Assembly (NCBI RefSeq): GCF_022829515.1
Contig: NZ_JAKSYL010000254.1
Coordinates: 1 to 42,221, forward strand
Direction of reading: 5' to 3'
DNA length: 42,221 nt
Origin: Methylobacterium sp. J-048
GTDB lineage: Bacteria; Pseudomonadota; Alphaproteobacteria; Rhizobiales; Beijerinckiaceae
Shown: positions 32,601 through 42,221 of the stretch, in pieces
Numbering within the stretch: position 1 is the first letter of the stretch
How the letters are laid out: every line of letters begins with the position of its first letter
Made by a program: the position numbers and the translations under genes
Notes under the pieces: generated by a model
What the model was told of the DNA's origin: nothing
Database searches by the model: none
What the model saw: the letters and a program-made list of their open reading frames with translations, nothing else

Positions 32601-33869
32601 ATGCCGAGCCGCGCGCACCTGATCCGTTCTGCCGTTCACGGCCTCTGCCTCGCCCTGACGCTGGCGGGAGCCCCGGTCGTCGCGCAGAACGGCGACAAGC
32701 CGGCCAGCCCGGCCCCCGCGATCGCCATCGGGGCGGATCTCGCGAGCCAGGCCGGCACCACGCGGCTCACCCTGACCCTGTCCCGGGCCGTCGATGCCCG
32801 CGGCTTCGTGATGGAGCGGCCCGACCGGGCGGTGATCGACCTGCCCGAAGTCAACTTCCAGCTCGATTCCGGGGCCGGGCGCCGCCGCGAAGGGGTGGTG
32901 CAATCCTTCCGCTACGGCCTGTTCGCCCCCGGCCGCTCCCGGGTGGTGATCGACCTCGCCGCGCCGGCCACGATCGGGCGGATCGAGACCGTGACCCGTC
33001 CCAGGGACGGGGCGGTGCTGCTCACGATCCCGCTTCAGCGGGTCGAGCGCGAGGTCTTCCGCAAGGCGGCCGCCGCCAGTGATCCGACCCCCGCCCAGGC
33101 CCGCAGCGCCCCGCCCGAGCCCGCCGACCAGCGCCCGCTGATCATGGTCGATGCCGGGCATGGCGGGACCGATCCCGGAGCGATCGCGGTGGGCGGGGTG
33201 TTCGAGAAGGACATCGTGTTCGGCTACGCGCAGGCGCTGGTCGAGAAGCTGGAAGCGAGCGGCCGCTACCGGGTCCGGATGACCCGCGACCGGGACGTGT
33301 TCGTGCCGCTGGCCGACCGCGTCCGCCTCGCCCGCGAAGCCAGGGCCGACCTGTTCGTGTCGATCCACGCGGATTCGATCTCGGCGGCGCCCCAGGTCCG
33401 CGGCGCCACGATCTACACCAACGCCGAGAAGGCCACCGACATCGAATCCGCCCGGCTCGCCGAGCGCGAGAACAAGGCCGACGCCGCCGCCGGCGCCGAC
33501 GCCGCCGAGGCGCCCCCGGACATCGTCGACATCCTGCAGGAACTGACCCTGCGCGAGACCCGCGGCTTCTCGTCGGGCTTCGCCCGCACCCTGATGGGCC
33601 AGCTCGCCCCGGTGATGGAGATGAGTGCCAAGCCCCACCGGGAGGCGCGCTTCATGGTGCTGCGCTCCCCGGACGTGCCGAGCGTGCTGGTGGAACTCGG
33701 CTATCTCTCGAGCAAGCGCGATCTGGAGATGCTGCAATCGCCGGAGTGGCGCGCGGGCGTCACCGGCTCCATGGCCAAGGCGATCGACCAGTTCTTCGGC
33801 AATCGCGCGACACTCAGGCCCGCGACGATCACACGGCGGTCGGCCGCCGTCGCCCCAGTTTTACCATAG
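32601..33869 (+). CDS. amiC: N-acetylmuramoyl-L-alanine amidase (AmiC type, with AMIN domain)
   Basis: A 422-residue periplasmic amidase that cleaves peptides from glycan strands during cell separation. A signal peptide (about 1-29, ending VVAQ) is followed by an AMIN domain (about 40-150), a linker, and an Amidase_3 zinc domain. The zinc ligands are His in VDAGHGGTDPGA, Glu in VFEKDIVF and His in SIHADS, with the catalytic Glu in VELGYLSS. ATG 32601 gives a proper signal peptide; ATG 32574 adds nine residues. It precedes mrcA as in many alphaproteobacteria, with a 169-bp gap. Confidence 0.94.
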   Translation: MPSRAHLIRSAVHGLCLALTLAGAPVVAQNGDKPASPAPAIAIGADLASQAGTTRLTLTLSRAVDARGFVMERPDRAVIDLPEVNFQLDSGAGRRREGVVQSFRYGLFAPGRSRVVIDLAAPATIGRIETVTRPRDGAVLLTIPLQRVEREVFRKAAAASDPTPAQARSAPPEPADQRPLIMVDAGHGGTDPGAIAVGGVFEKDIVFGYAQALVEKLEASGRYRVRMTRDRDVFVPLADRVRLAREARADLFVSIHADSISAAPQVRGATIYTNAEKATDIESARLAERENKADAAAGADAAEAPPDIVDILQELTLRETRGFSSGFARTLMGQLAPVMEMSAKPHREARFMVLRSPDVPSVLVELGYLSSKRDLEMLQSPEWRAGVTGSMAKAIDQFFGNRATLRPATITRRSAAVAPVLP

Positions 33870-34038
33870 AGTAAGTGTCGATACGGGACGTCCGAACGCC
33901 CCGTCGCACCGCCGCTGAACCGGCAATCCGAGGGGGCTTCACGGGAGCGTCCGGGAGCCGACCGCGTCGAGAATGGACGCCCGTGCCGGACGAGCCGAAC
34001 CCGGCAGGCGGCCGGGCCAGCGACGAGCGGAACACCGG

Positions 34039-36465
<2,427 letters not shown>

Positions 36466-36491
36466 GGAACGGCCGCGGGATGAACCACCCT

Positions 36492-36599
36492 GTCATTCCG
36501 GGGCGCCGCAGGCGAGCCCGGAACCCATAACCGCCGACGGTGCGAGGTCTTGACCTGTCGGTATGGATCCCGGGTTCCGCTTCCCGGCCCCGGGATGAC
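36492..36599. repeat. Intergenic inverted repeat with GTCATTCCGGGGC ends (family E)
   Basis: GTCATTCCGGGGCGCC at one end and GGCCCCGGGATGAC at the other enclose inner complements CCCGGAACCCATA and TATGGATCCCGGGTTCCG. About 108 bp, 26 bases after the mrcA stop. It is the only copy in the window and may serve as a transcript end for mrcA. The rest of the 333-bp gap has a terminator and a doubtful small ORF. Confidence 0.75.
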
Positions 36600-36639
36600 G
36601 AGGCGGGTGATGGGGTGGTTGCGAAACGCCCACAGACAG

Positions 36640-36667
36640 AAAAAAGCCGCCCGATTGGGGGCGGCTT
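36640..36667 (-). terminator. Intrinsic terminator of the purSQ transcript
   Basis: Read on the minus strand: AAGCCGCCC, a six-base loop, GGGCGGCTT, then a run of T giving six in total. The nine-bp GC-rich stem and the T run make this a strong Rho-independent terminator, 130 bases after the purQ stop. In the plus direction only two T follow, so it mainly serves the minus strand. Confidence 0.88.
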
Positions 36668-36669
36668 GG

Positions 36670-36765
36670 ATGAGTCAAGGGAGGCATCAAACAGAGCCGG
36701 ACGAGAAGGTCCCACTCGATATCCAGAACGTTCTGGACGCCCTCTTCGTACGATACGATCGTTAA
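36670..36765 (+). CDS. Possible 31-residue protein
   Basis: MSQGRHQTEPDEK is followed by VPLDIQNVLDALFVRYDR, a plausible amphipathic helix that looks more protein-like than the surrounding frames. It starts three bases after the terminator hairpin, with no clear ribosome site. The same frame is open upstream through the repeat. It could be a small gene or a chance frame. Confidence 0.25.
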   Translation: MSQGRHQTEPDEKVPLDIQNVLDALFVRYDR

Positions 36766-36798
36766 GGGTCGATTAAAAACAAGTCTTCGGACAAAAAC

Positions 36799-37479
36799 TC
36801 ACGCGGCGAGACTGTCGAACAATCCGCGCCCGTCGGTGCCGCCGATCAGGCCTTCGACGAAATTTTCGGGGTGCGGCATCATCCCGAGGACGTTGCCGCC
36901 CTCCGAGTAGACCCCCGCGATCGCGTTGAGGGAGCCGTTGCGGTTGGCCTCGACCGTGATCGTCCCGGCGGCGTCGCAGTACCGGAACGCCACGCGGCCT
37001 TCGCCCTCGATCCGTGCCAGCATCTCGGGATCGGCGAAGTAATTGCCCTCGCCGTGCGCGACGCAGACGTCGATGACCTGCCCCTTCTGGTAGGCGCTGG
37101 TGAAGCGGGTGTCGGTGCGCTCGACCCGGAGCGTCTGCCGGTGGCAGATGAAGCGCCGGTTGACGTTGCGCATCAGGACGCCCGGCAGGAGACCCGATTC
37201 GCACAGGATCTGGAAGCCGTTGCAGATGCCGAGCACCAGGCCGCCTCGGGCCGCATGCGCCCGCACCGCATCCATGGCGGCCGCCCGCCCGGCGATGGCG
37301 CCGCAGCGCAGGTAATCGCCGTAGGAGAAGCCACCCGGCAGGACGGCGAGGTCGGTCCCGGCCGGCAGGTCGTGATCGGCGTGCCAGACCATGCTGACCC
37401 GCGCCCCCGACCGGCGCAGGGCCCGGGCGACGTCGCTCTCGCGATTCGAGCCCGGAAAGACGACGACCGCAGCGTGCAT
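36799..37479 (-). CDS. purQ: Phosphoribosylformylglycinamidine synthase, glutaminase subunit
   Basis: A 226-residue class I glutamine amidotransferase that supplies ammonia to PurL in purine synthesis. It begins MHAAVVVFPGSNRE. The nucleophile is Cys86 in GICNGFQIL, and the triad is completed by His203 and Glu205 in MMPHPENF. FSYGDYLRCGAIA is a PurQ signature. The start shares one base with the purS stop. Transcription ends at the terminator at 36640-36667. PurL is not in the window. Confidence 0.96.
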   Translation of the reverse strand: MHAAVVVFPGSNRESDVARALRRSGARVSMVWHADHDLPAGTDLAVLPGGFSYGDYLRCGAIAGRAAAMDAVRAHAARGGLVLGICNGFQILCESGLLPGVLMRNVNRRFICHRQTLRVERTDTRFTSAYQKGQVIDVCVAHGEGNYFADPEMLARIEGEGRVAFRYCDAAGTITVEANRNGSLNAIAGVYSEGGNVLGMMPHPENFVEGLIGGTDGRGLFDSLAA

Positions 37480-37718
37480 CAGAGGATCTCGATCGCGTAA
37501 TTCTCGACGACGGTGTTGGCCAAGAGCTTCTCGCAGGCCGTGCGCAGGGTGGCCTCGGCGGCCGGGCCGTCACCGGCCGAGACTTCGAGGTCGAACACCT
37601 TGCCCTGGCGGACGCTGTCGATGCCCTCGATGCCCAGCGACCGGAGCGCGGCCTCGATCGCCTTGCCCTGCGGGTCCAGTACACCGGTCTTCAGGGTAAC
37701 GATGATACGGGCTTTCAT
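37479..37718 (-). CDS. purS: Phosphoribosylformylglycinamidine synthase subunit PurS
   Basis: A 79-residue protein that bridges PurQ and PurL in the three-part FGAM synthase. The text MKARIIVTLKTGVLDPQGKA and SVRQGKVFDLEV are highly typical, with ENYAIEIL at the end. Length is normal. It is coupled to purQ by the shared base TGATG. Confidence 0.96.
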   Translation of the reverse strand: MKARIIVTLKTGVLDPQGKAIEAALRSLGIEGIDSVRQGKVFDLEVSAGDGPAAEATLRTACEKLLANTVVENYAIEIL

Positions 37719-37845
37719 GGATCTTCAGGTCTCACGCGCAGCCGGAACCAGGGCGCGACCCGCGGCGTCGTTACGCGGGCGGCCGTCGCGCGTTCCTAGC
37801 AGGAAGGCCGCCGGCCTGTCGAACGCCGTGTCGGACGGGGGACGG

Positions 37846-38079
37846 CTACCGGGACGCGGTCCGCGCCCGGATCGGCTCGATGCTGGTCGCCCGGCGCCAG
37901 AGCTGCAGCATGATCCAGGCCGCGAACAGGCTGGAGACGCCCATCAGGACGTGGCCGACCCGGTCGCCCAGATCGAACAGGCCGGCCAGGGCCCAACCGG
38001 CCGCGATGGCGACGGCGAACACCTCGGTGCCGACGAGGACCATCATGCTCACGATGGTGATGGCGTTGCGCCCGTTCAC
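37846..38079 (-). CDS. Small two-helix membrane protein, 77 residues
   Basis: Two hydrophobic helices, at about 7-29 and 40-62, with a short loop containing DLGDRVGH and a basic C-terminus. It begins at GTG 38079 (V/M-NGRNAITIVSMMVLVGTEV). I recognise no family, but helix composition and codon use support a real gene. It stands between purS and regA on the same strand, with 127 bp to purS, and nothing suggests a shared function. Confidence 0.65.
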   Translation of the reverse strand: MNGRNAITIVSMMVLVGTEVFAVAIAAGWALAGLFDLGDRVGHVLMGVSSLFAAWIMLQLWRRATSIEPIRARTASR

Positions 38080-38198
38080 GAGACTCGTCCCCCGGTCGAT
38101 TGCGAGGCCCCGGACGAAACCCGCCCGGGACCCGCGCAGCTAGCCCACCGGGGAGGGGGGATGCAACCGCGGGACCCGGGATCGGTGGTGTCCCGCCT

Positions 38199-38798
38199 TC
38201 AGCGCGGCGCGCGCTTGGCCAGGATCCGCTGCAGCGTCCGCCGGTGCATGTTCAGGCGCCGGGCGGTCTCGCTGACATTGCGGCTGCACAGCTCGTAGAC
38301 CCGCTGGATATGCTCCCAGCGGACCCGGTCCGCCGACATCGGGTTTTCCGGCGGGTCGGCCCGCTCGCCGGGCTGCGCCATCAACGTGCCGTGGATCTCG
38401 TCGGCGTCGGCGGGCTTGGCGAGATAGTCGAACGCGCCGAGCTTCACTGCGGTGACGGCGGTGGCGATGTTGCCGTAGCCGGTCAGGATCACGCCCCGTG
38501 CCTCGGGGCGGCGCTCCTTCAGGCGGGCGATCACGTCGAGGCCGTTGCCATCGCCGAGCCGCATGTCGATCACGGCGAAAGCGGGCGGCCGGGCCTCGAC
38601 CGCGGAGACGCCCTCGGCGACGCTGTCGGCGACCTGGACATGGTAGCCGCGGCTTTCCATGGCGCGGGCGAGCCGGGTCGAGAAGGGCTTGTCGTCGTCC
38701 ACGATCAGCAGGCTGCGGTCGGTGAAGGCGGCGAGCGGATCGGCTTCATTGATCACGGCGGGATCGATCGTTGCCGTGGTCCCGGGCTGCGTCAGCAT
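38199..38798 (-). CDS. regA: Response regulator of the RegA/PrrA/ActR family
   Basis: A 199-residue regulator: receiver domain with acidic pocket D34-D36, phosphoacceptor D78 in AVIDMRLGDG, T106 and K128, then a Pro-rich linker and a Fis-type helix-turn-helix (about 160-195: VYELCSRNVSETARRLNMHR). The C-terminal helix-turn-helix is the highly conserved part of RegA. This family switches redox-controlled genes for respiration, carbon and nitrogen fixation. The linker and N-terminus are somewhat longer than in Rhodobacter. It follows regB by 58 bases on the same strand. Confidence 0.93.
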   Translation of the reverse strand: MLTQPGTTATIDPAVINEADPLAAFTDRSLLIVDDDKPFSTRLARAMESRGYHVQVADSVAEGVSAVEARPPAFAVIDMRLGDGNGLDVIARLKERRPEARGVILTGYGNIATAVTAVKLGAFDYLAKPADADEIHGTLMAQPGERADPPENPMSADRVRWEHIQRVYELCSRNVSETARRLNMHRRTLQRILAKRAPR

Positions 38799-38856
38799 CC
38801 GGCACTCCTTTCGAGTTTTTGTAAGGGAATTACTAAGTCAGTTCTTGGTCTGATCC

Positions 38857-40242
38857 TCATATAGGGACGACATCGCCCGGGGGCAGGGGCGCGCGGATAT
38901 TGAGTTCCGGCGAATGACGCGGGGCTGCACCTCGTTCGAAGATGTGGCGGGCCCAGGAGACGCGCACGATCGCCCCGTGGGCTTCCGGCGCGGAGACGTT
39001 CATCAGCGCGATCTGGGCGCCCGAGCGCTCGATCAGGGTCTTGGCGATGAACAGACCCAGGCCGAGGCCGGCCCCTACGGTCCCGCCGGTTTGCGGCCGG
39101 TCGGCGCTGCGGGTGGTTACGTAGGGCTCGCCCGCCCGCAGCAGGACCTCGCCGGCGAAGCCCGGGCCGTCGTCGCGGATCTCCAGCCAGACCCGCTCCT
39201 GGGTCCAGCGCGCTTCCACGGTGACGCGGGACTCGGCGAAGTCGACGGCGTTGTCGAGGATATTGGCCAGCCCGAACATCACCCCGGGGTTGCGGCGGCA
39301 GGCGGGCTCCGGGCCGTCGCCCTGGCTGGAGATGTCCAGGACCGCGCCGAGGGCACGCTGGGGGGCCACCAGCTCCTCCACCAGATGGCTGAACGTGACC
39401 GTTTCCAGGAAGCCGACCCCGTCGCCGTCGAGCGACGTGAGCTTGCCCAGGATGCCCCGGCAGCGGTCGACCTGCTCGCGCAGCAGGTTCAGGTCGTCGG
39501 CCACCGCCGGCGAGGCGGTCGGCCCGAGCTGGCGGATCAGCTCCTTGGTCACCAGCATGATGGTGCCCAGCGGCGTGCCCAATTCGTGGGCCGCCGCCGC
39601 CGCGAGACCGTCGAGCTGCGACAGGTGCTGCTCCCGGGCGAGCACCAGTTCCGTGGCCGCCAGCGCCTGGGCGAGGAGCCGGGTCTCCTCGGCGACCCGC
39701 CAGGCGTAGACGCCGGTGAAGGCGGTCCCGAGCAGGATCGCGGTCCAGACGCCTGAGACATACAGGAACGGCAGTTCGATCCGCCCGTCCGAGAACCACG
39801 GCAGCGGCCGGTGCACCAGGGCGAGCAGGGTCGCGAGCCCCACGGCCAGCAGGCCGAGCGCCAGGGTCCGCTCGGGCGGCAGTGCGGTCGCCGAGATCAG
39901 CACGGGGGCGAGGAACAGCAGCGAGAACGGGTTCTGCAGGCCGCCGGTGAGGAACAGGAGCGCCGCGAGCTGCACGATGTCGAAGGCGAGCAGCAAGGCC
40001 GCGGAATCGTCGCTCAGCCGGTAGCTCGCGGGGAAGCGGATCCGCAGAGCCAGGTTCAGCCAGGATGAGGTGGCGATCACCAGGAAGCACCAGCCGAACG
40101 GCAGCGCCAGGCCGAGGCCGAACTGCGCCCCGACCACGGCGGCGCTCTGGCCGGTGATGGCCAGCCAGCGCAGGCGGACGAAGGTGTCGAGCCGGAGGTG
40201 GCGGGCGTTGCGGACGAGGCCGTTGAGATCGCTGTCGGGCAT
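38857..40242 (-). CDS. regB: Redox sensor histidine kinase of the RegB/PrrB/ActS family
   Basis: A 461-residue membrane kinase with six predicted helices (about 25-180). The quinone-sensing signature GGLQNPF is at 100-106. The H-box is AAAAHELGTPLGTI with His219. Cys261 in QVDRCRGILGKL matches the redox-active Cys of Rhodobacter RegB. ATP-site motifs are NILDNAVDFA, DDGPGF and GLGLGLF. All sensing and catalytic residues are therefore present. It autophosphorylates under low oxygen and passes phosphate to RegA. It is divergent from phaZ. Confidence 0.94.
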   Translation of the reverse strand: MPDSDLNGLVRNARHLRLDTFVRLRWLAITGQSAAVVGAQFGLGLALPFGWCFLVIATSSWLNLALRIRFPASYRLSDDSAALLLAFDIVQLAALLFLTGGLQNPFSLLFLAPVLISATALPPERTLALGLLAVGLATLLALVHRPLPWFSDGRIELPFLYVSGVWTAILLGTAFTGVYAWRVAEETRLLAQALAATELVLAREQHLSQLDGLAAAAAHELGTPLGTIMLVTKELIRQLGPTASPAVADDLNLLREQVDRCRGILGKLTSLDGDGVGFLETVTFSHLVEELVAPQRALGAVLDISSQGDGPEPACRRNPGVMFGLANILDNAVDFAESRVTVEARWTQERVWLEIRDDGPGFAGEVLLRAGEPYVTTRSADRPQTGGTVGAGLGLGLFIAKTLIERSGAQIALMNVSAPEAHGAIVRVSWARHIFERGAAPRHSPELNIRAPLPPGDVVPI

Positions 40243-40329
40243 GCGTGCATCGGTGCGGCGCCGGAGGAGCCTCGCCGGCGCGAATTTCTTGGCGGATGCC
40301 GTGGCAGCGGACCCGGCGCCGTGATCACG

Positions 40330-40355
40330 GGCACGTCGTCACGGCACGTCGTCAC
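40330..40355. repeat. Tandem 13-bp direct repeat in the regB-phaZ gap
   Basis: GGCACGTCGTCAC occurs twice without spacer, and CACGGG flanks it on both sides. It lies in the 267-bp divergent region between regB and phaZ. It might be a pair of regulator sites, but it could also be slippage. Confidence 0.5.
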
Positions 40356-40509
40356 GGGATTTGCCACGGCAGGTCGCCAGAGCAAGTCACCGGCAGCCGG
40401 GGATGTTCCGCGATCGTTCAGGGGGGAACCTTATGCTGGCCCCTCGGGTTGCCGCAGGTTTCGAGCCTGTCGGGCCGGTGCCGGCAGCCCCCGAGACCGC
40501 GAGGTTGCG

Positions 40510-41787
40510 ATGCTCCTGGCTTACGCGATGTACGAGAGCGCCCGTGCCCTGATGGCGCCGGCCCGGGTCGCCGCCGACCTGACCCGCCACGCCCTCCAGA
40601 TGCCCGGCAACCCCCTGGCCTACGGGCCCTACGCCCGGGCGATCAGCGCCGGCTGCGAGATGTTCGAGCGCGCCACCCGCCGCTACGGCAAGCCCGCCTT
40701 CGGGTTCACCGAGACGATCGTCGACGGGACAGCGGTCCCGGTGAGCGAGCGCGTCGTTTGGGAGCGGCCGTTCTGCCGCCTGGTCGCGTTCGAGCGCGCC
40801 TTCCTCACGCCGCCGGCCGAGCCGGAGCCGAAGCTGCTGATCGTGGCTCCGATGTCGGGGCACTACGCCACGCTCCTGCGCGGCACGGTGGAGGCGATGC
40901 TGCCGAACCACCGGGTCTACGTCACCGACTGGACCGATGCCCGGATGGTGCCCCTGGCGGAGGGGCGCTTCGACCTCGACAGCTATATCGACTATCTTCA
41001 GGAAATCTTCGCAATCCTCGGGCCGGACCTGCACATCATGGCCGTGTGCCAGCCGGCGGTGCCGGTGCTGGCGGCGGTGGCGCTCCTGGAAGCCAAGGGC
41101 GCCCCCGTGGTGCCGGCCTCGATGACCCTGATGGGCGGCCCGATCGACACGCGCCGCTCGCCAACAGCGGTGAACTGCCTCGCCCAGGAGCGCGGGCAGA
41201 CCTGGTTCGAGCGCAACACGATCAGCCTGGTGCCTCCCGTGTTCCCGGGGGCCTGGCGGCGGGTCTATCCGGGTTTCATGCAGCTCTCTGGCTTCATGGC
41301 GATGAACCTCGACCGCCACGTCACCGCCCATTCGGACATGTTCGACCATCTGGTGAAGGGCGACGGCGACTCGGCCGAAAAGCATCGGGAGTTCTACGAC
41401 GAGTACCTGGCGGTGATGGACCTGACCGCGGAGTACTACCTCCAGACCGTGCAGACGGTGTTCGTCGATCACGACCTGCCCAAGGGCCGGATGCGCCACC
41501 GCGGAACCCCGGTCGATCTGGGGTCGATCCGTCGCTGCGCCATCCTGGCGGTGGAGGGCGAGAACGACGACATCTCCGGCGTCGGCCAGACCAAGGCGGC
41601 CCTCGACCTGACGCCGAACCTGCCCGAATCCCGTAAGGCCTACCATCTCCAGGCGGGCGTCGGGCATTACGGCGTGTTCAACGGCTCCCGCTACCGCACG
41701 GTCATCGCCCCCCGGATCGCCGCCTTCATCCGCGCCCAGCAGGCGGAAGCCGGAGCGCGCGGCTCGCATCTGCGGCAGGTGGGCTGA
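40510..41787 (+). CDS. phaZ: Intracellular polyhydroxybutyrate depolymerase
   Basis: A 425-residue alpha/beta hydrolase of the intracellular PHB depolymerase type. It begins MLLAYAMYESARALMAPARV and has PKLLIVAPMSGHYATLLRGT. Its nucleophile is Cys180 in AVCQPAVP, where this family uses Cys instead of the Ser of extracellular enzymes. His386 in GVGHYGVFNG and an acid in AVEGENDDISG complete the triad. It degrades native granules to hydroxybutyrate oligomers, releasing carbon. ATG 40510 gives a standard length; the frame is open upstream into the promoter region. Phasin genes lie 10 kb away in the same window. Confidence 0.93.
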   Translation: MLLAYAMYESARALMAPARVAADLTRHALQMPGNPLAYGPYARAISAGCEMFERATRRYGKPAFGFTETIVDGTAVPVSERVVWERPFCRLVAFERAFLTPPAEPEPKLLIVAPMSGHYATLLRGTVEAMLPNHRVYVTDWTDARMVPLAEGRFDLDSYIDYLQEIFAILGPDLHIMAVCQPAVPVLAAVALLEAKGAPVVPASMTLMGGPIDTRRSPTAVNCLAQERGQTWFERNTISLVPPVFPGAWRRVYPGFMQLSGFMAMNLDRHVTAHSDMFDHLVKGDGDSAEKHREFYDEYLAVMDLTAEYYLQTVQTVFVDHDLPKGRMRHRGTPVDLGSIRRCAILAVEGENDDISGVGQTKAALDLTPNLPESRKAYHLQAGVGHYGVFNGSRYRTVIAPRIAAFIRAQQAEAGARGSHLRQVG

Positions 41788-42221
41788 AGCCGGAGACGCC
41801 CTCTCCCGTGCGGGCTACGACGTTCACACATCGCTGCCGGATGTGAGCCAAGGCTAACCCCAAGCGCGTTTCCCTCCTCCGTAGAGCTACGGCCTACACA
41901 GTTTTGAGGCACCGGCGCTGTTGCAGGCCGCGACGCGCCCCCTCTCCCGTGCGGGAGAGGGTTGGGTGAGGGGCCAAGACTTTCGGGAGATGTCGCAACC
42001 CTCAGCCTGTCTCGCTCCCGCACGGGAGAGGGGACCTGCCCCTCCGCCGCCAGCGGCAGGACCACGGCTCTGACCGAAACCTGTATAGCGCATAGCCCGC
42101 AGAGGGGGGGGAGGGAGAGACGCCCGTGGCCGGCTGTGCCCTGATCCGGAATGCGATTTATGAAACCGCAGCTCGTCGAGCGAAAGGCGCAGTGCGCCTT
42201 CGGACTCTGGGCTGCCGCCGC
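41788..42221. other. Terminal gap rich in repeats, no supported gene
   Basis: 434 bases after phaZ. It contains a truncated family B end at 41801-41813, a full family B copy at 41940-42032 and a G-rich run at 42100-42115. An in-frame ATG pair at 42151 and 42160 begins a frame that is open to the window edge, but only about 23 codons are visible, so no call is made. Confidence 0.6.
41940..42032 (-). repeat. Composite intergenic repeat (family B), copy 2
   Basis: Bounded by CCTCTCCCGTGCGGGAGAGG and CTCCCGCACGGGAGAGGGG, with TTGGGTGAGGGG and CTTTCGGGAGATG between. Its reverse complement matches the copy at 4000-4091 over the whole length with scattered differences. Confidence 0.85.

Noticed and set aside
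42151..42221. Start of a gene at the right edge
   Set aside because: The frame from ATG 42151 is open to the end, but only about 23 codons are visible and there is no clear ribosome site.

Overview
The window comes from a high-GC alphaproteobacterium, most probably a Methylobacterium or Methylorubrum. Pointers are a methylsuccinyl-CoA dehydrogenase of the ethylmalonyl-CoA pathway, a lanmodulin-type EF-hand protein, a PHB depolymerase and phasins, a RegB/RegA redox system, and several families of short palindromic intergenic repeats. The assignment is inferred from gene content; no database search was made.

Left part (1-7.5 kb): the 3' end of a DUF58 gene opens a Bat-type (MoxR/VWA) operon: DUF4381-like, BatA, BatB, BatC-like TPR protein, BatD. 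Two intergenic repeats interrupt it, one sitting exactly where BatD translation would normally couple to BatC. Next comes a secreted four-EF-hand protein with exactly the loop spacing of lanmodulin but altered metal loops, flanked on both sides by copies of one composite repeat. An unrecognised 169-residue protein follows, then a fluoride riboswitch and the fluoride channel gene crcB.

Origin-like region (7.6-10.5 kb): ppsR (DUF299, the RP001 homologue) and hemE are divergent. The gap between them holds a perfect DnaA box, a second near-perfect box, a perfect CtrA motif, an AT-rich stretch and nine GANTC sites. RP001-oriC-hemE is the arrangement known from Caulobacter and Rickettsia, so this is the probable chromosomal origin. 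hemJ and an LprI-like secreted protein follow hemE.

Middle (10.9-25 kb): a HigBA toxin-antitoxin cassette with a palindromic operator; hisS-hisZ-hisG on the minus strand; a DUF3429 membrane protein; rho with a long leader; a maf-like gene; a run of CDF transporter, aroE and coaE with overlapping ends; then an alpha/beta hydrolase overlapping a YihY-type membrane protein gene, an EamA transporter and small proteins.

Right part (25-42 kb): methylsuccinyl-CoA dehydrogenase; a 59-residue acidic protein; two divergent GT4 glycosyltransferases; a phasin with a perfect palindrome between its -35 and -10 boxes, and a second phasin-like gene; a Phd/VapC toxin-antitoxin pair; the cell-wall pair amiC-mrcA; purS-purQ ending at a strong terminator; the redox two-component pair regB-regA; and phaZ. 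The phasins, phaZ and methylsuccinyl-CoA dehydrogenase fit a lifestyle that cycles acetyl-CoA through PHB and the ethylmalonyl-CoA pathway.

The least ordinary items are the lanmodulin-like protein with degenerate EF loops, the origin candidate, the fluoride riboswitch with a competing upstream hairpin, and the repeat that separates the batD start from its operon.
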